A stretch of 61,999 bases of DNA from Candidatus Sulfopaludibacter sp. SbA3 (GTDB lineage: Bacteria; Acidobacteriota; Terriglobia; Bryobacterales; Bryobacteraceae), in contig CAMDED010000027.1 of assembly GCA_945893365.1 (NCBI GenBank), positions 1 through 61,999 on the forward strand. The letters run 5' to 3'. Shown piece by piece: positions 37,309 through 46,352 of this stretch; position 1 is the stretch's first letter; each line of letters begins with the position of its first letter. The notes under the pieces are model-generated. The model searched no databases. It worked only from the letters and a program-made list of their open reading frames with translations, and was not told the origin of the DNA. The position numbers and the translations under genes are program-made.

Positions 37309-38874
37309 GTGAAACTGCTCCGCGCCATTCTCTTCGGAACCGCATTGACGCTCGGCGCGCAGCAACCGCGGCCCGTCTGGACCGAGCCCGGAGCGAACGT
37401 GCAGGGAGCGCCGTCGCTCGACGGACGGTTCCTTTCCTGCATGGATCCGGCGAGCGGAGACCTCGCGCTTCGCGATCTTTCGAACGGCGCGATGCGGCGG
37501 CTCACGGAACGGAAAACGGCGGGCGAGTTCGCCTACTTTTCGGTCATTTCCCCGGATAACCGCAGTGTGGCGTACGCCTGGTTCAACGAGAGCGGCTTCT
37601 ACGACCTGCGCGCCGCCTCCGCCGACGGCAGCGCGCCTCCGCGGATTCTCTACCGCAACGAGGAGGCCGGATTTGTTCAGCCCTCGGCCTTCTCGCCCGA
37701 CGGCAAACAGATTCTGACGCTTTTGTTTCGCAGGGACAACACGAGCCAGATCGCGCTCGTCGGCACTGCCGACGGTTCGCTGCGCGTGCTGAAGTCCCTG
37801 AACTGGGTCTATCCGAAGAAGATGGATTTTTCGCCGGACGGCAAGTACATCGTCTACGACACGTTCGCCGCGGACGGCGCGGAACAGCGCGACATCTTCG
37901 TGCTGGCAGCCGATGGGTCAAGCGAGCGGCGGCTGGTGGAGCATCCGGCGAACGACCTTTTTCCGGTGTGGGTGCGCGACGGCACGCGCGTGCTCTTCGC
38001 GAGCGACCGTGGCGGGACGATGGACCTCTGGACCGTGCGCGTGGCGGATGGAAAGCCGGCGGGAGCGCCGGAGCTTGTGAAACGGGACATCGGAAGATTT
38101 CTCCCCATGGGCGTCACCCGTGAAGGCGCGTGCTTCTTCGGATTGCGCACCGGGGGGACGGATGTTCATGTGGGTGACGCGACGGCGTCCCCTTCCTCGG
38201 CGCCTCTCGAAAGCCGCTATGCCGGGCGCACGAGTTCGCCGGCATGGTCGGGCGACGGCAAGCGGCTCGCCTATCTGGCGCGCGCGGGAACGGAGAATTT
38301 CGGACAAGAGGCTCGGATACTCGTGATTCGCGAGATGAAGACTGGGGAGGAGCGCGCTCTCACGCCGAAGCTGGCGCATTTCGAGAACTTGAAGTGGTCG
38401 CCGGATGGGCGGCGAATCCTTGCCGGGGGAAGCGACAGCAAGGGTCATGCCGGATTGTTCGCGATCGATGTCGCGACAGGCCAGACCAAGCCCGCGGTGC
38501 TCGGCGAGGAGGGCGGCTATCGTGGTCTCGACGGCGCGTGGTCCGCGGATGGGAAAGCTGTGGTGTACGTGCGCGGTGGTTCGGTGCGATGGCGCGATCT
38601 CGACACGCGTCAGGAACGGGAGTTGTATCGGGGACCGGAGGGAGTGCGGCTTGATTGGGTCTCCCTGAGCGCCGATCAGGCGAGTTGGACAGTCAGGCGG
38701 GCGAATCTGATGGTGACCATTCCGGTTGCCGGCGGGCTGGCGAAGGTTGGGGCGATTCCGCCGGGCATGAAGGAAGGAGTGAGCCTTCACCCCGATGGAC
38801 GGCGCGTCGCTTACACCGTGGGCGCCGCAAAAGCGGAGGTGTGGGTGATGGAAAACTTCCTGCCCAAGCCATGA
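37309..38874 (+). CDS. Secreted TolB/WD40-like beta-propeller protein
   Basis: A 521-residue protein starting at GTG with a signal peptide ([18 protein letters not shown]). It carries several PD40-type propeller blades ([83 protein letters not shown]). Proteins of this kind often act as binding platforms or as N-terminal parts of peptidases, but no peptidase domain follows here. The stop overlaps the start of the peroxidase gene by four bases (ATGA), so the two are coupled. A TATAAT at 37284-37289 may serve as its -10 element; no good -35 is seen. Confidence 0.75.
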   Translation: MKLLRAILFGTALTLGAQQPRPVWTEPGANVQGAPSLDGRFLSCMDPASGDLALRDLSNGAMRRLTERKTAGEFAYFSVISPDNRSVAYAWFNESGFYDLRAASADGSAPPRILYRNEEAGFVQPSAFSPDGKQILTLLFRRDNTSQIALVGTADGSLRVLKSLNWVYPKKMDFSPDGKYIVYDTFAADGAEQRDIFVLAADGSSERRLVEHPANDLFPVWVRDGTRVLFASDRGGTMDLWTVRVADGKPAGAPELVKRDIGRFLPMGVTREGACFFGLRTGGTDVHVGDATASPSSAPLESRYAGRTSSPAWSGDGKRLAYLARAGTENFGQEARILVIREMKTGEERALTPKLAHFENLKWSPDGRRILAGGSDSKGHAGLFAIDVATGQTKPAVLGEEGGYRGLDGAWSADGKAVVYVRGGSVRWRDLDTRQERELYRGPEGVRLDWVSLSADQASWTVRRANLMVTIPVAGGLAKVGAIPPGMKEGVSLHPDGRRVAYTVGAAKAEVWVMENFLPKP

Positions 38875-39797
38875 AACCGCCCCTGACGCCCTTGTTGTGC
38901 ATGCTTTTGTTCTGCGGCCTTCTGCCAGCCGCCGAGCGTATCGCGGCGCCGCTTGGCCTCGACGCGTTTCTGCCGGTTCCGGAGGAGAATCCCTACACGG
39001 AAGCGAAGGCCGCCCGGGGTCGCGAGTTGTTTTTCGAGAAGGAGCTCTCGCGCGACCGTAGCGTCTCCTGCGCGACCTGCCACGATCCGAAGCTCGCCTT
39101 CACCGACACGCGGCCGCTTGCCGTGGGCGTATTCGGACGAGTGGGGAACCGCCGCGTCCCGACTCTCATCAATCGCGCATACGGGAAATCGTTTTTCTGG
39201 GACGGCCGCGTCGCCACGCTTGAGGAACAAGTGTTAAAGCCGATCCTCGCCGAGAAGGAGATGGATCTGACTTTGGAGGAGGCGGTCGGACGGCTGCGCG
39301 CGGCGGGTAAGTACGGGGCGATCACGGCGCGGGAAGTGTCCCACGCGCTCGCAACTTACGTGCGCACGATTCTGTCGGGAGACTCGGCGTACGACCGTTA
39401 CGTGGCCGATGGCCGTTCGGGGCTCACGAAAACGGCGATCGAAGGACTGCGCGTCTTTCGCGGAAAAGGGAATTGCATTTCGTGCCATGTGGGCCCGAAC
39501 CTGACCGATGAACGCTTCCACAACACGGGAATCGCATGGCGCGGCGGGATGCTGTCGGATAAAGGATATGGAGACGGCGCTTTCAAAACGCCGACGCTTC
39601 GTGACGTAGCGCGCCGCGCGCCCTACATGCATGACGGTAGTCTGGCGACGCTCGAAGAGGTGATCGAACACTACGACCACGGCGGCATTTTCAACGGCGC
39701 GCTCGATCCGGAACTGCGGCCGCTGGGACTGAGCGGTGAGGAGAAGCTGGCGCTCAAGGATTTCCTGAAGTCGCTGAATGGACGCATCGGCGAATAG
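38871..39797 (+). CDS. Di-haem cytochrome c peroxidase (CcpA/MauG family)
   Basis: A 308-residue periplasmic enzyme with signal peptide [20 protein letters not shown]. Haem-binding motifs are CATCH (residues 67-71) and CISCH (202-206). Family hallmarks include [48 protein letters not shown] and [30 protein letters not shown]. It reduces hydrogen peroxide with electrons from small cytochromes, or acts as a MauG-like oxidant. It is coupled by overlap to the propeller protein, which could be its partner or substrate. Confidence 0.9.
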   Translation: MKPPLTPLLCMLLFCGLLPAAERIAAPLGLDAFLPVPEENPYTEAKAARGRELFFEKELSRDRSVSCATCHDPKLAFTDTRPLAVGVFGRVGNRRVPTLINRAYGKSFFWDGRVATLEEQVLKPILAEKEMDLTLEEAVGRLRAAGKYGAITAREVSHALATYVRTILSGDSAYDRYVADGRSGLTKTAIEGLRVFRGKGNCISCHVGPNLTDERFHNTGIAWRGGMLSDKGYGDGAFKTPTLRDVARRAPYMHDGSLATLEEVIEHYDHGGIFNGALDPELRPLGLSGEEKLALKDFLKSLNGRIGE

Positions 39798-39808
39798 ACC
39801 GATCGCCG

Positions 39809-39829
39809 TGCCATGCAGCCAGCATGGCA
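39809..39829. repeat. Perfect 8-bp stem-loop downstream of peroxidase
   Basis: TGCCATGC and GCATGGCA pair across the 5-nt loop AGCCA, 11 bp past the peroxidase stop. A run of A-rich, not T-rich, sequence follows, so it may be an mRNA-stabilising hairpin or a weak terminator. No gene is seen in 39830-40060. Confidence 0.45.
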
Positions 39830-40060
39830 TAAACAAAAACCTTATGATAATGTTTTATTGAAACGCTATACTCGCCTAGGGCATCGTGTGCCGATAGCGC
39901 TTGCCGGGTTGTCCTCACCGGCGCGGAGAACCGCCTGTGGCCCCGGCCGGCTATCGCGTTGATGGCGCCTGTTCCGATCCTCCGCGGACAAGTCCTGAGG
40001 TGGTAGGACAATGTTAGCGCAGACCCACGCAGGCCGGTCTGATACGATCGTAGATTCGAT

Positions 40061-42043
40061 ATGCCGATAACGCTCGAATCTATCCTCGATTCCAAAGATC
40101 CATCGATATTCAACGTCCCTTCGAAGGCGCGCGGGCCGCTGGGTTCGCTGCCGATTACGCCCGAGATGCTGCTGACGCGCCCATCGGGAGATCTATTCGG
40201 CTGGGCGCAGAACGCGGGGATGGGATGGGAGCCTGCGGCGATGGCGGGGGGCGACGTGCTGATACTGAGCACGCATGGCGGCATCCGGGCCGACGACGGC
40301 ACGCCAATCGCGCTTGGATATCACACTGGACACTGGGAGGTCGGACTCCTGATGCAGGCGGCCGCGCGCGAGCTGAAGCTCCACGGCTCCGTGCCCTTCG
40401 GCGCTTACTGCACCGATCCGTGCGACGGCCGGACGCAGGGCACCACCGGCATGTTCGACAGCCTCGCCTATCGTAACGACGCCGCCACCGTATTCCGCCG
40501 TCTCATCCGCTCGCTGCCCACGCGAAAGGCGGTGATCGGAGTCGCGACCTGCGACAAGGGCTTGCCGGCAATGATGCTGGCGCTCGCCGCCATGCACGAC
40601 CTGCCCTGCGTGCTCGTGCCGGGCGGCGTCACGCTGTTGCCGGAGGAGGGCGAGGACGCCGGGCAGGTGCAATCGGTGGGCGCGCGGTTCGCCCATGGAC
40701 AGATCACCCTCGAACAAGCGGCGGACAGCCTTTGTCATGCCTGCGCGTCGCCCGGAGGCGGATGCCAATTCCTCGGAACCGCCGCAACCTCTCAGGTGGT
40801 GGGCGAGGCTTTGGGCATGTCGCTGACGCATTCCGCGCTCGGTCCCTCGGGACAGGAGATTTGGCTTGACATGGCGCGGCGCGCCGCGCGGGCGACGCTT
40901 GTACTGCAGGGGCGCGGCATCACGATGAGGAAGCTGCTGACGCCGGCGTCCTTCGACAACGCGATGATCGTGCATGCGGCGTTCGGCGGCTCGACGAACC
41001 TGATTCTTCACCTGCCGGCGATCGCTCACTCGGCGGGGCTGCGCCGTCCCACGGTGGATGATTGGACGAGGATCAACCGTCAGGTCCCTCGTCTGGTGGA
41101 TTGCCTGCCGAACGGTCCGAAGGGGCATCCCACCGTGCAAGTGTTCATGGCTGGCGGAGTGCCGGAAGTGATGCTGCACCTCCGTCGCGCCGGGCTGCTG
41201 GAGCTGGGCGCGATGACCGCGAGCGGCGAAACGCTGGGCTCGATGCTCGACTGGTGGGAGCAGTCTGAACGCCGCGTGAAGCTGCGGAAGCTGCTGAAGG
41301 ACCGGGACGGCGTGGACCCGGACGACGTGATCATGAACCCGGCGGGGGCGAAGGCTCGCGGGCTGACTTCCACCGTTACGTTCCCAACGGGAAATCTTGC
41401 GCCCGAGGGATCGGTAATCAAGAGCACCGCCATCGATCCCAGCGTGGTGGGGGAGGACGGCATTTACCGGAAGCGGGGCCCGGCGCGCGTCTTTTCTTCC
41501 GAGACGGCGGCAATCGCGGCAATCAAGAGCACGGGCGAAGACCGGCTGAAGCCCGGCGACGTTCTGGTGCTGATTTGCCGCGGGCCGATGGGGTCCGGAA
41601 TGGAGGAGATATACCAGATCACGTCGGCGCTGAAGCACCTGACGTTCGGCAAACGGATTGCGGTCTTGACGGACGCGCGGTTCAGCGGGGTTTCGACGGG
41701 GGCGTGCATCGGGCACGTGTCGCCCGAAGCTCTGGCGGGCGGTCCCGTGGGCAAAGTGCTCGACGGGGACACGATCGAGATTGTGATCGACCGGAACCGG
41801 CTGGAGGGCACGGTAAACCTCGTGGGCGCTGGCGGAGAAGTGTTCGGCGCGGAGCGGGGATCGGCGGTACTCGCGGCGAGGCCCCTGCGCGCGGACCTGG
41901 CTCCCGACCCGGAATTGCCGGACGACTCGCGGCTCTGGGCTGCGCTGCAGAATGTTAGCGGCGGAACGTGGGGCGGCTGTGTGTACGACGTCGATGCGAT
42001 CTTGAAAACGCTCGCGGCGGGCCGGAGGGCGCTCGAAGGCTGA
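40061..42043 (+). CDS. D-xylonate dehydratase (YjhG/YagF family)
   Basis: A 660-residue member of the IlvD/Edd dehydratases, closest to E. coli YjhG/YagF both in length (about 655) and in sequence: [11 protein letters not shown]-like start ([20 protein letters not shown]), [60 protein letters not shown] and [19 protein letters not shown]. Cysteines in TDPCDGR and ATCDKG are probable iron-sulphur ligands. It converts D-xylonate to 2-keto-3-deoxy-xylonate in the oxidative pentose route. No aldolase, dehydrogenase or regulator for this pathway is adjacent, so the pathway is likely dispersed. Confidence 0.88.
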   Translation: MPITLESILDSKDPSIFNVPSKARGPLGSLPITPEMLLTRPSGDLFGWAQNAGMGWEPAAMAGGDVLILSTHGGIRADDGTPIALGYHTGHWEVGLLMQAAARELKLHGSVPFGAYCTDPCDGRTQGTTGMFDSLAYRNDAATVFRRLIRSLPTRKAVIGVATCDKGLPAMMLALAAMHDLPCVLVPGGVTLLPEEGEDAGQVQSVGARFAHGQITLEQAADSLCHACASPGGGCQFLGTAATSQVVGEALGMSLTHSALGPSGQEIWLDMARRAARATLVLQGRGITMRKLLTPASFDNAMIVHAAFGGSTNLILHLPAIAHSAGLRRPTVDDWTRINRQVPRLVDCLPNGPKGHPTVQVFMAGGVPEVMLHLRRAGLLELGAMTASGETLGSMLDWWEQSERRVKLRKLLKDRDGVDPDDVIMNPAGAKARGLTSTVTFPTGNLAPEGSVIKSTAIDPSVVGEDGIYRKRGPARVFSSETAAIAAIKSTGEDRLKPGDVLVLICRGPMGSGMEEIYQITSALKHLTFGKRIAVLTDARFSGVSTGACIGHVSPEALAGGPVGKVLDGDTIEIVIDRNRLEGTVNLVGAGGEVFGAERGSAVLAARPLRADLAPDPELPDDSRLWAALQNVSGGTWGGCVYDVDAILKTLAAGRRALEG

Positions 42044-42341
42044 GGAGGAGGGTCCGCCGAATATATAGAGGCGGCGGAGCAGCATGTCTACGGGAGCCGG
42101 TCGAGACTGCCGGGCGAACTTTCTTACCGGCTTGCAGCCCGCACCCCGGACTAATGCGGTCGAAGTGCCGGATTTCAGCGACCCTTCCTTCCCCTGCGAT
42201 AAACGCAAGCGCACCTTCGACCCTCGCGGAGGAGACCCTGCGGCTCCCGGCTTTTCGTCCGGGAGACCTTCAGTATAAGAAGGAGTGATCCCGCATAGTA
42301 CCTCATGGTACCGAAGCGGCAGTCTCGCCGGCTAAAACCGA
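42044..42341. other. Intergenic region before the enediyne operon
   Basis: About 300 bp without a convincing gene. It holds a perfect 7-bp stem-loop at 42244-42265 (CTCCCGG / CCGGGAG around 8 nt) and the left half of an inverted repeat (42293-42302). A short plus-strand frame (42084-42278) resembles no family and lacks an SD. Confidence 0.5.
42244..42265. repeat. Stem-loop upstream of the enediyne promoter
   Basis: CTCCCGG (42244-42250) and CCGGGAG (42259-42265) are exact inverted copies around an 8-nt loop. It could end transcription from the dehydratase gene or be a regulatory hairpin; a U-run is absent. Confidence 0.45.
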
Positions 42342-42370
42342 TTGACAGGGTCGAAGTCCCGGTACTATGC
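42293..42370. repeat. 10-bp perfect inverted repeat spanning the enediyne promoter
   Basis: GCATAGTACC (42293-42302) and GGTACTATGC (42361-42370) are exact inverted copies 58 bp apart. The right arm covers the -10 box, so a protein binding both arms, or a looped state, could control the operon. A palindromic GGTACC at 42307-42312 lies just inside the left arm. Confidence 0.6.
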
Positions 42371-42371
42371 T
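42342..42371 (+). promoter_or_regulatory. Sigma70-like promoter of the enediyne cassette
   Basis: A consensus TTGACA (42342-42347) and TATGCT (42366-42371) are separated by 18 bases. Transcription would start near 42378, giving a leader of about 60 nt before the GTG at 42439. No other good promoter is evident inside the operon. Confidence 0.6.
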
Positions 42372-42428
42372 AGCCCCTAGCCCGGGAGAACGCGCACGCT
42401 GGGTCTGGGCTTGGTCGGGCGTTGTCCC

Positions 42429-42434
42429 AGGAGG
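42429..42434 (+). promoter_or_regulatory. Shine-Dalgarno AGGAGG deciding the unbL start
   Basis: AGGAGG ends four bases before GTG at 42439. An upstream ATG at 42367 overlaps the -10 box and has no SD, so the GTG is the likelier start. Confidence 0.75.
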
Positions 42435-42438
42435 ACGG

Positions 42439-43419
42439 GTGGGCCGGATTCGGAAGCTGCTCTTTCAGATTTCGCCGCGTGAGGTGCTGTTCGCCCGGCG
42501 CGGGTTCGAACCTTGCTCGGGCCCTGTCCAGGCGCGCCTGGAGAGGGTCGGCCAGGAGTTCCTTGCGGGCTACCACGCGGCTATGGAATGCGACGCGCCG
42601 GAGCCGCTGGCCCGGTCGCTCGCGCTCGTCGAGGCGGAGTTCCGCGGATTCGCCTACGAGGGCGCCGCCATGGCGCTGGTCCTGCTGGACCGGCTCATGC
42701 CTGGGAACGGCCGCCGGTTCCACCTTTTTCTACAAGGTCCAGGGGCTGCCCACGCTTACATGGCCCACGTCGGCGCCGGTTGGGCCGTTGCTCGCCTGCC
42801 TTGGCTGAGAAATGACGTCCCACGCGCCTGTTCGGGCATGGATCCGCTGCTCCGCTGGCTGCTGCTGGACGGCTACGGCTTTCACGAGGGCTATTTCCAT
42901 TGGCCCGCATCCGTCTCCCGGCATGCCGTGCCCCGGGGCCTGAGCGGGTACGCCGCCCGCGCCTTCGACCAGGGGCTCGGGCGTTCACTCTGGTTCGTCG
43001 GCGGCGCCGATGTGGAGCGGATCGCCTCGCTTGCCGCCGGCTTCGCACCCGCCCGTCACGGCGACCTGTATGCCGGACTCGGCTTGGCCTGCGCTTATGC
43101 GGGCGGCATGTCCGGGGATGAAATCCACCGCTTGTGCGCGGCCGCTGGACCGCATCTGCCGGCGTTCGCGCAGGGGGTCGCATTCGCCGCGAGGGCCCGG
43201 CAGCGGGCCGGCAACCCGACGGCGCACACGGAGCTCGTCTGCCGCGAAGTGTGGCGGCTGGGCCAGGACGCCGCCGCGGCCATCACCGGCCGGGCGCTCG
43301 AGGGTCTTCCCTCAGGCGACGTGGAATTCCCTGCCGCGGAACCGGCTTATGAGGCTTGGCGGATGCGCATCCAGCGGGAAGCCGCGGCAGTCAATGAGGT
43401 GAGATATGAACTCCGTTAA
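42439..43419 (+). CDS. Enediyne biosynthesis protein UNBL (DUF1702, E3-type)
   Basis: A 326-residue protein beginning VGRIRKLLFQISPREVLFAR. It matches DUF1702, found almost only in enediyne gene clusters, with conserved stretches RGFEPCSGPVQARLERVGQE, FRGFAYEGAAMALVLLDRLM, LLLDGYGFHEGYFHW and FDQGLGRSLWFVGGADVERI. The exact reaction is unknown; the protein is one of five conserved with every enediyne synthase (UNBL, UNBV, UNBU, PKSE, TEBC). No signal or membrane segment is apparent. It is the first gene of the operon, and its 3' end overlaps unbV by 14 bases. Confidence 0.88.
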   Translation: MGRIRKLLFQISPREVLFARRGFEPCSGPVQARLERVGQEFLAGYHAAMECDAPEPLARSLALVEAEFRGFAYEGAAMALVLLDRLMPGNGRRFHLFLQGPGAAHAYMAHVGAGWAVARLPWLRNDVPRACSGMDPLLRWLLLDGYGFHEGYFHWPASVSRHAVPRGLSGYAARAFDQGLGRSLWFVGGADVERIASLAAGFAPARHGDLYAGLGLACAYAGGMSGDEIHRLCAAAGPHLPAFAQGVAFAARARQRAGNPTAHTELVCREVWRLGQDAAAAITGRALEGLPSGDVEFPAAEPAYEAWRMRIQREAAAVNEVRYELR

Positions 43420-45370
43420 GTCCCCATTTCGCCGGCGGGCCACCGCGCTCGCCGCGATCGCCCTGGTGCTGGCGATATACGCGTTCGCCCGGATGCCGGA
43501 AGCGAGCGGCGGGGAACTCGCCAAGCTCGCCTCCAAGTTCCGCTTCGAGCGGCAGCCGATGCCGGAAGTCCCGGGCATCCCCTATAGGTCCGTGCGCGAA
43601 GTGCATCCAAGCTTGAAGCGCATCTCGGCCTGGATGTCGTCGATCGGCGCCGCGGTGGCTCTCGCCGACCTGGACGGCGACGGCCTGCCCAACGACTCCT
43701 GCCGCGTCGAGCCGCGCACCGATCAGGTCATCGTCGCCCCGGTCCCGGGTACTGGAAACCGCTACCAGCCCTTCGCGCTCGACGCCTCTCCCTTGCCCTA
43801 CAACTCCCGCACCATGGCCCCGATGGGCTGCATGGCCGCCGATCTCAACGAAGATGGCCGCATGGATCTCCTGGTTTACTACTGGGGCCGCACCCCGGTG
43901 GCCTACCTCCGCCGCACCGGGACCGCCGGACAGGCTTCTCCTTTGGCCATGTCCGATCTTCTCCCGGCCGATCTCTTGACCTCGGGTGAACGCTGGTCCA
44001 CGAATGCGGCCGTGTTCGGCGATTTCGATGGCGACGGGCACACCGACATCTGGATCGGCAACTATTTCCAGGACGGCGCCCGCACTCTCGACGCCCAGGC
44101 GGACGGCGTCGAAGTCATGCACGACGCCAAGTCGAAGTCCTTCAACGGCGGACGCGACCGCATTCTCCTCTGGCAGCGCGGCTCCGGCGGCTCCACGCCG
44201 TCGGTGCGATTCCGCGAGGTCACCGATGCCTTCGACGACCTGGTCTCCCGCGGCTGGACCCTGGCCGCAGGCGCGGTGGACCTGGACGGCGACGGGCTCC
44301 CCGAAGTCTATCTCGCGCACGACTTCGGTCCCGACCGCCTGCTCCACAACCGCTCCACCCCCGGCCATCCGAAATTCGTGGCCGTGGAAGGAAAGCGCGG
44401 CTTCACCACGCCCGCTTCGTGCGTACTGGGTCAGGACTCCTTCAAAGGCATGGGAGTCGATTTCGGCGACGTGGACGGCGACGGCAGGCTCGACATCTAC
44501 GTCAGCAACATCGCCGACCAGTTCGCTCTCCAGGAAAGCCACTTTCTCTGGCTCAGCCGCGGCGATCCGGCGCTGCTGAAGTCCGGGATCGCGCCCTACG
44601 TGCATGGGGCGGAGGAACTCGGGCTTGCGCGGAGTGGATGGGGTTGGGACACGCGCTTGGCCGATCTGGACAATGACGGTGTGCTCGAAGCCCTGCAGGC
44701 CACGGGTTTCGTCAAAGGCAAGATCAACCGCTGGCCCGAATTGCAGGCCCTGGGCACCGGCAACGACGGCCTGATGCACGATCCCCGCCTCTGGCCGGGT
44801 TTCCGGCCCGGGGACGATCTCAGCGGGTCCAACGTCTTCGCCTTTTTCGCCCGCGATGCCGGCGGCCGCTACAGGCACATCTCGGCCCTCCTGGGGATGG
44901 GCTCGCCCGCCGTGAGCCGCGGCGTGGCCACTGCCGACGTGGACGGCGACGGCCGCCTCGATTTCGCCCAAGCGAACCAGTGGGAGCCCTCCTTCTTCTT
45001 CCGTAATCGGGCCGATGACGTCGGCAGCTTTCTCGGCCTGCACCTGTTGCTTCCCGTAGGGGATAACCAGTCCTTCCGCATGCGCGCCGGGCATCCCGCC
45101 GCCGACACCATCGGCCGGCCCGCGTTCGGCGCCACGGTGGAAGCGCGCCTGCCCGATGGCCGGCGATCGGTTTCCTACGCCGACGGCGGCAACGGGCATG
45201 CCGGCAAGCGCAGCCCCGATGTCCACCTTGGGCTGGGTAAGTTGGACCCCGAAGCCCGCGTCCACGTGGCTATCCGATGGCGAGACGCCTCGGGCGCTTT
45301 CCGGCAACGCACCGTAGAGGCTACACCGGGCTGGCACACGGTGGTGCTCGGAGAGGAGGCCTCGCGATGA
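43406..45370 (+). CDS. Enediyne biosynthesis protein UNBV (FG-GAP/VCBS repeats with ASPIC/UnbV domain, E4-type)
   Basis: A 654-residue protein with an N-terminal membrane anchor or signal (RRRATALAAIALVLAIYAFA). It has seven calcium-loop-like repeats (LADLDGDGLPND, AADLNEDGRMDL, FGDFDGDGHTDI, AVDLDGDGLPEV, FGDVDGDGRLDI, LADLDNDGVLEA, TADVDGDGRLDF), predicting a seven-bladed FG-GAP propeller. The C-terminal ~90 residues (RPAFGATVEARLPDGRRSVS, GNGHAGKRSPDVHLGLGKLD) match the ASPIC/UnbV domain, named partly after this enediyne protein. The role in warhead formation is unknown but it is conserved with the synthase. An SD (GAGGTGA) lies just before ATG. The stop overlaps unbU by four bases. Confidence 0.88.
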   Translation: MNSVKSPFRRRATALAAIALVLAIYAFARMPEASGGELAKLASKFRFERQPMPEVPGIPYRSVREVHPSLKRISAWMSSIGAAVALADLDGDGLPNDSCRVEPRTDQVIVAPVPGTGNRYQPFALDASPLPYNSRTMAPMGCMAADLNEDGRMDLLVYYWGRTPVAYLRRTGTAGQASPLAMSDLLPADLLTSGERWSTNAAVFGDFDGDGHTDIWIGNYFQDGARTLDAQADGVEVMHDAKSKSFNGGRDRILLWQRGSGGSTPSVRFREVTDAFDDLVSRGWTLAAGAVDLDGDGLPEVYLAHDFGPDRLLHNRSTPGHPKFVAVEGKRGFTTPASCVLGQDSFKGMGVDFGDVDGDGRLDIYVSNIADQFALQESHFLWLSRGDPALLKSGIAPYVHGAEELGLARSGWGWDTRLADLDNDGVLEALQATGFVKGKINRWPELQALGTGNDGLMHDPRLWPGFRPGDDLSGSNVFAFFARDAGGRYRHISALLGMGSPAVSRGVATADVDGDGRLDFAQANQWEPSFFFRNRADDVGSFLGLHLLLPVGDNQSFRMRAGHPAADTIGRPAFGATVEARLPDGRRSVSYADGGNGHAGKRSPDVHLGLGKLDPEARVHVAIRWRDASGAFRQRTVEATPGWHTVVLGEEASR

Positions 45371-46320
45371 AATCCGAGTTCCGCAACGCCACGCTGATGT
45401 TCTATCCTTCGGGCAACCCGAAGCTCCGCCTCTTCGCCCTGGTCTACTTCTGCAGCTTGCTCATTATCTGGACGGTGCTCGGCCACACCGTGCTTGGATT
45501 CGAGCAGGCGTGGGCGCATCCCGTGCTCGGTGTCGCGGCGGCGGCCGCAGTCCACTTTATGCTCGAGTGGGTGCATGCCTGGTCGCAAGGACGCCGCGTC
45601 CGCTGGGCCGGTGGAACGCGAGCCTTCCTCATGTTCCTGCCTCCGGCCATCATCCCTGGCCTGGCCTGCGCGATGCTGATCTATCCCAACCAGCGGATAA
45701 TGCCGGTGGTGTTCGCGGCGGCGCTCTCTATCGCCTCCAAAGTCGTCTTCCGCGCCCCAGTGGGCGCCGGCCTCACCCAGCATATCTTCAACCCGTCGAA
45801 TTTCGGCATCACCGTCACCCTGCTGCTGATGCCGCACGTCGGTCTCGCGCCGCCGTACCAGTTCACCGAGAACATCACCGGAATCTGGGACTGGGCGCTG
45901 CCCCTGATCCTGCTCGCCACTGGCATTTTTCTCCACGGCGTTGCAACCGGACGCCTCCCTCTGGTGCTGGCGTGGCTTGCCGGATTCGCCGCCCAGGGCC
46001 TGCTGCGGGCCGCGATCTTCGGCGTCCCCTGGCTCGTGCCGTTCGTTCCCATGACCAGCGCCGCCTTCATCCTCTTCACCCTCTACATGATTCCGGACCC
46101 GGCCACCACGCCCCTTGAACCGAAGCGTCAAATCGTCTTTGGACTGGCGGTGGCGGCCGTATACGGAATGTTGTTCGTCTTCCACGTGGTATTCGGACTT
46201 TTCATCGCCTTGTTCGCCGTGTGCGCGGTACGCGGGCTCGGCCTCTACCTGACGAAGCCTTCTTCCGCATTGGAGCCGCAAGTCGCGCGGGCCGCCCGCA
46301 CAGAGGCGGTTCCGGCCTGA
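45367..46320 (+). CDS. Enediyne biosynthesis protein UNBU (membrane, E5-type)
   Basis: A 317-residue integral membrane protein starting MKSEFRNATLMFYPSGNPKL. About nine hydrophobic segments are visible (for example LFALVYFCSLLIIWTVLG, FLMFLPPAIIPGLACAM, PLILLATGIFLHGVA, FGLAVAAVYGMLFVFHVVFG). Conserved motifs GLTQHIFNPSNFGITVTLLL and MTSAAFILFTLYMIPDPATT resemble the RnfD/NqrB electron-transport family, to which enediyne UNBU proteins are related. This suggests a redox or transport role at the membrane during warhead formation, which is an inference. The ATG overlaps the unbV stop (ATGA) and the stop lies 20 bp before the PKSE start. Confidence 0.88.
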   Translation: MKSEFRNATLMFYPSGNPKLRLFALVYFCSLLIIWTVLGHTVLGFEQAWAHPVLGVAAAAAVHFMLEWVHAWSQGRRVRWAGGTRAFLMFLPPAIIPGLACAMLIYPNQRIMPVVFAAALSIASKVVFRAPVGAGLTQHIFNPSNFGITVTLLLMPHVGLAPPYQFTENITGIWDWALPLILLATGIFLHGVATGRLPLVLAWLAGFAAQGLLRAAIFGVPWLVPFVPMTSAAFILFTLYMIPDPATTPLEPKRQIVFGLAVAAVYGMLFVFHVVFGLFIALFAVCAVRGLGLYLTKPSSALEPQVARAARTEAVPA

Positions 46321-46321
46321 G

Positions 46322-46352
46322 CTCATGCCTGAAGAGACTCATGCCTGAAGAG
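46322..46352 (+). repeat. 15-bp tandem repeat at the PKSE start
   Basis: CTCATGCCTGAAGAG occurs at 46322-46336 and again at 46338-46352, with one base between. Each copy has an ATG; the first opens only a 7-codon frame (MPEETHA) that ends inside the second copy, and the second (46341) starts PKSE. GAAGAG of the first copy can serve as SD for the second. Confidence 0.85.

Noticed and set aside
40193-42214. 673-codon minus-strand frame opposite the xylonate dehydratase
   Set aside because: The Arg/His-rich translation resembles no family, and the sense-strand gene is certain.
42367-42438. ATG at 42367 as UNBL start
   Set aside because: It lies in the -10 box, has no SD, and adds 24 residues unlike DUF1702; the GTG at 42439 has AGGAGG.
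43391-45337. 648-codon minus-strand frame opposite UNBV
   Set aside because: It mirrors the Asp-Gly repeat DNA of UNBV and has no SD or family match.
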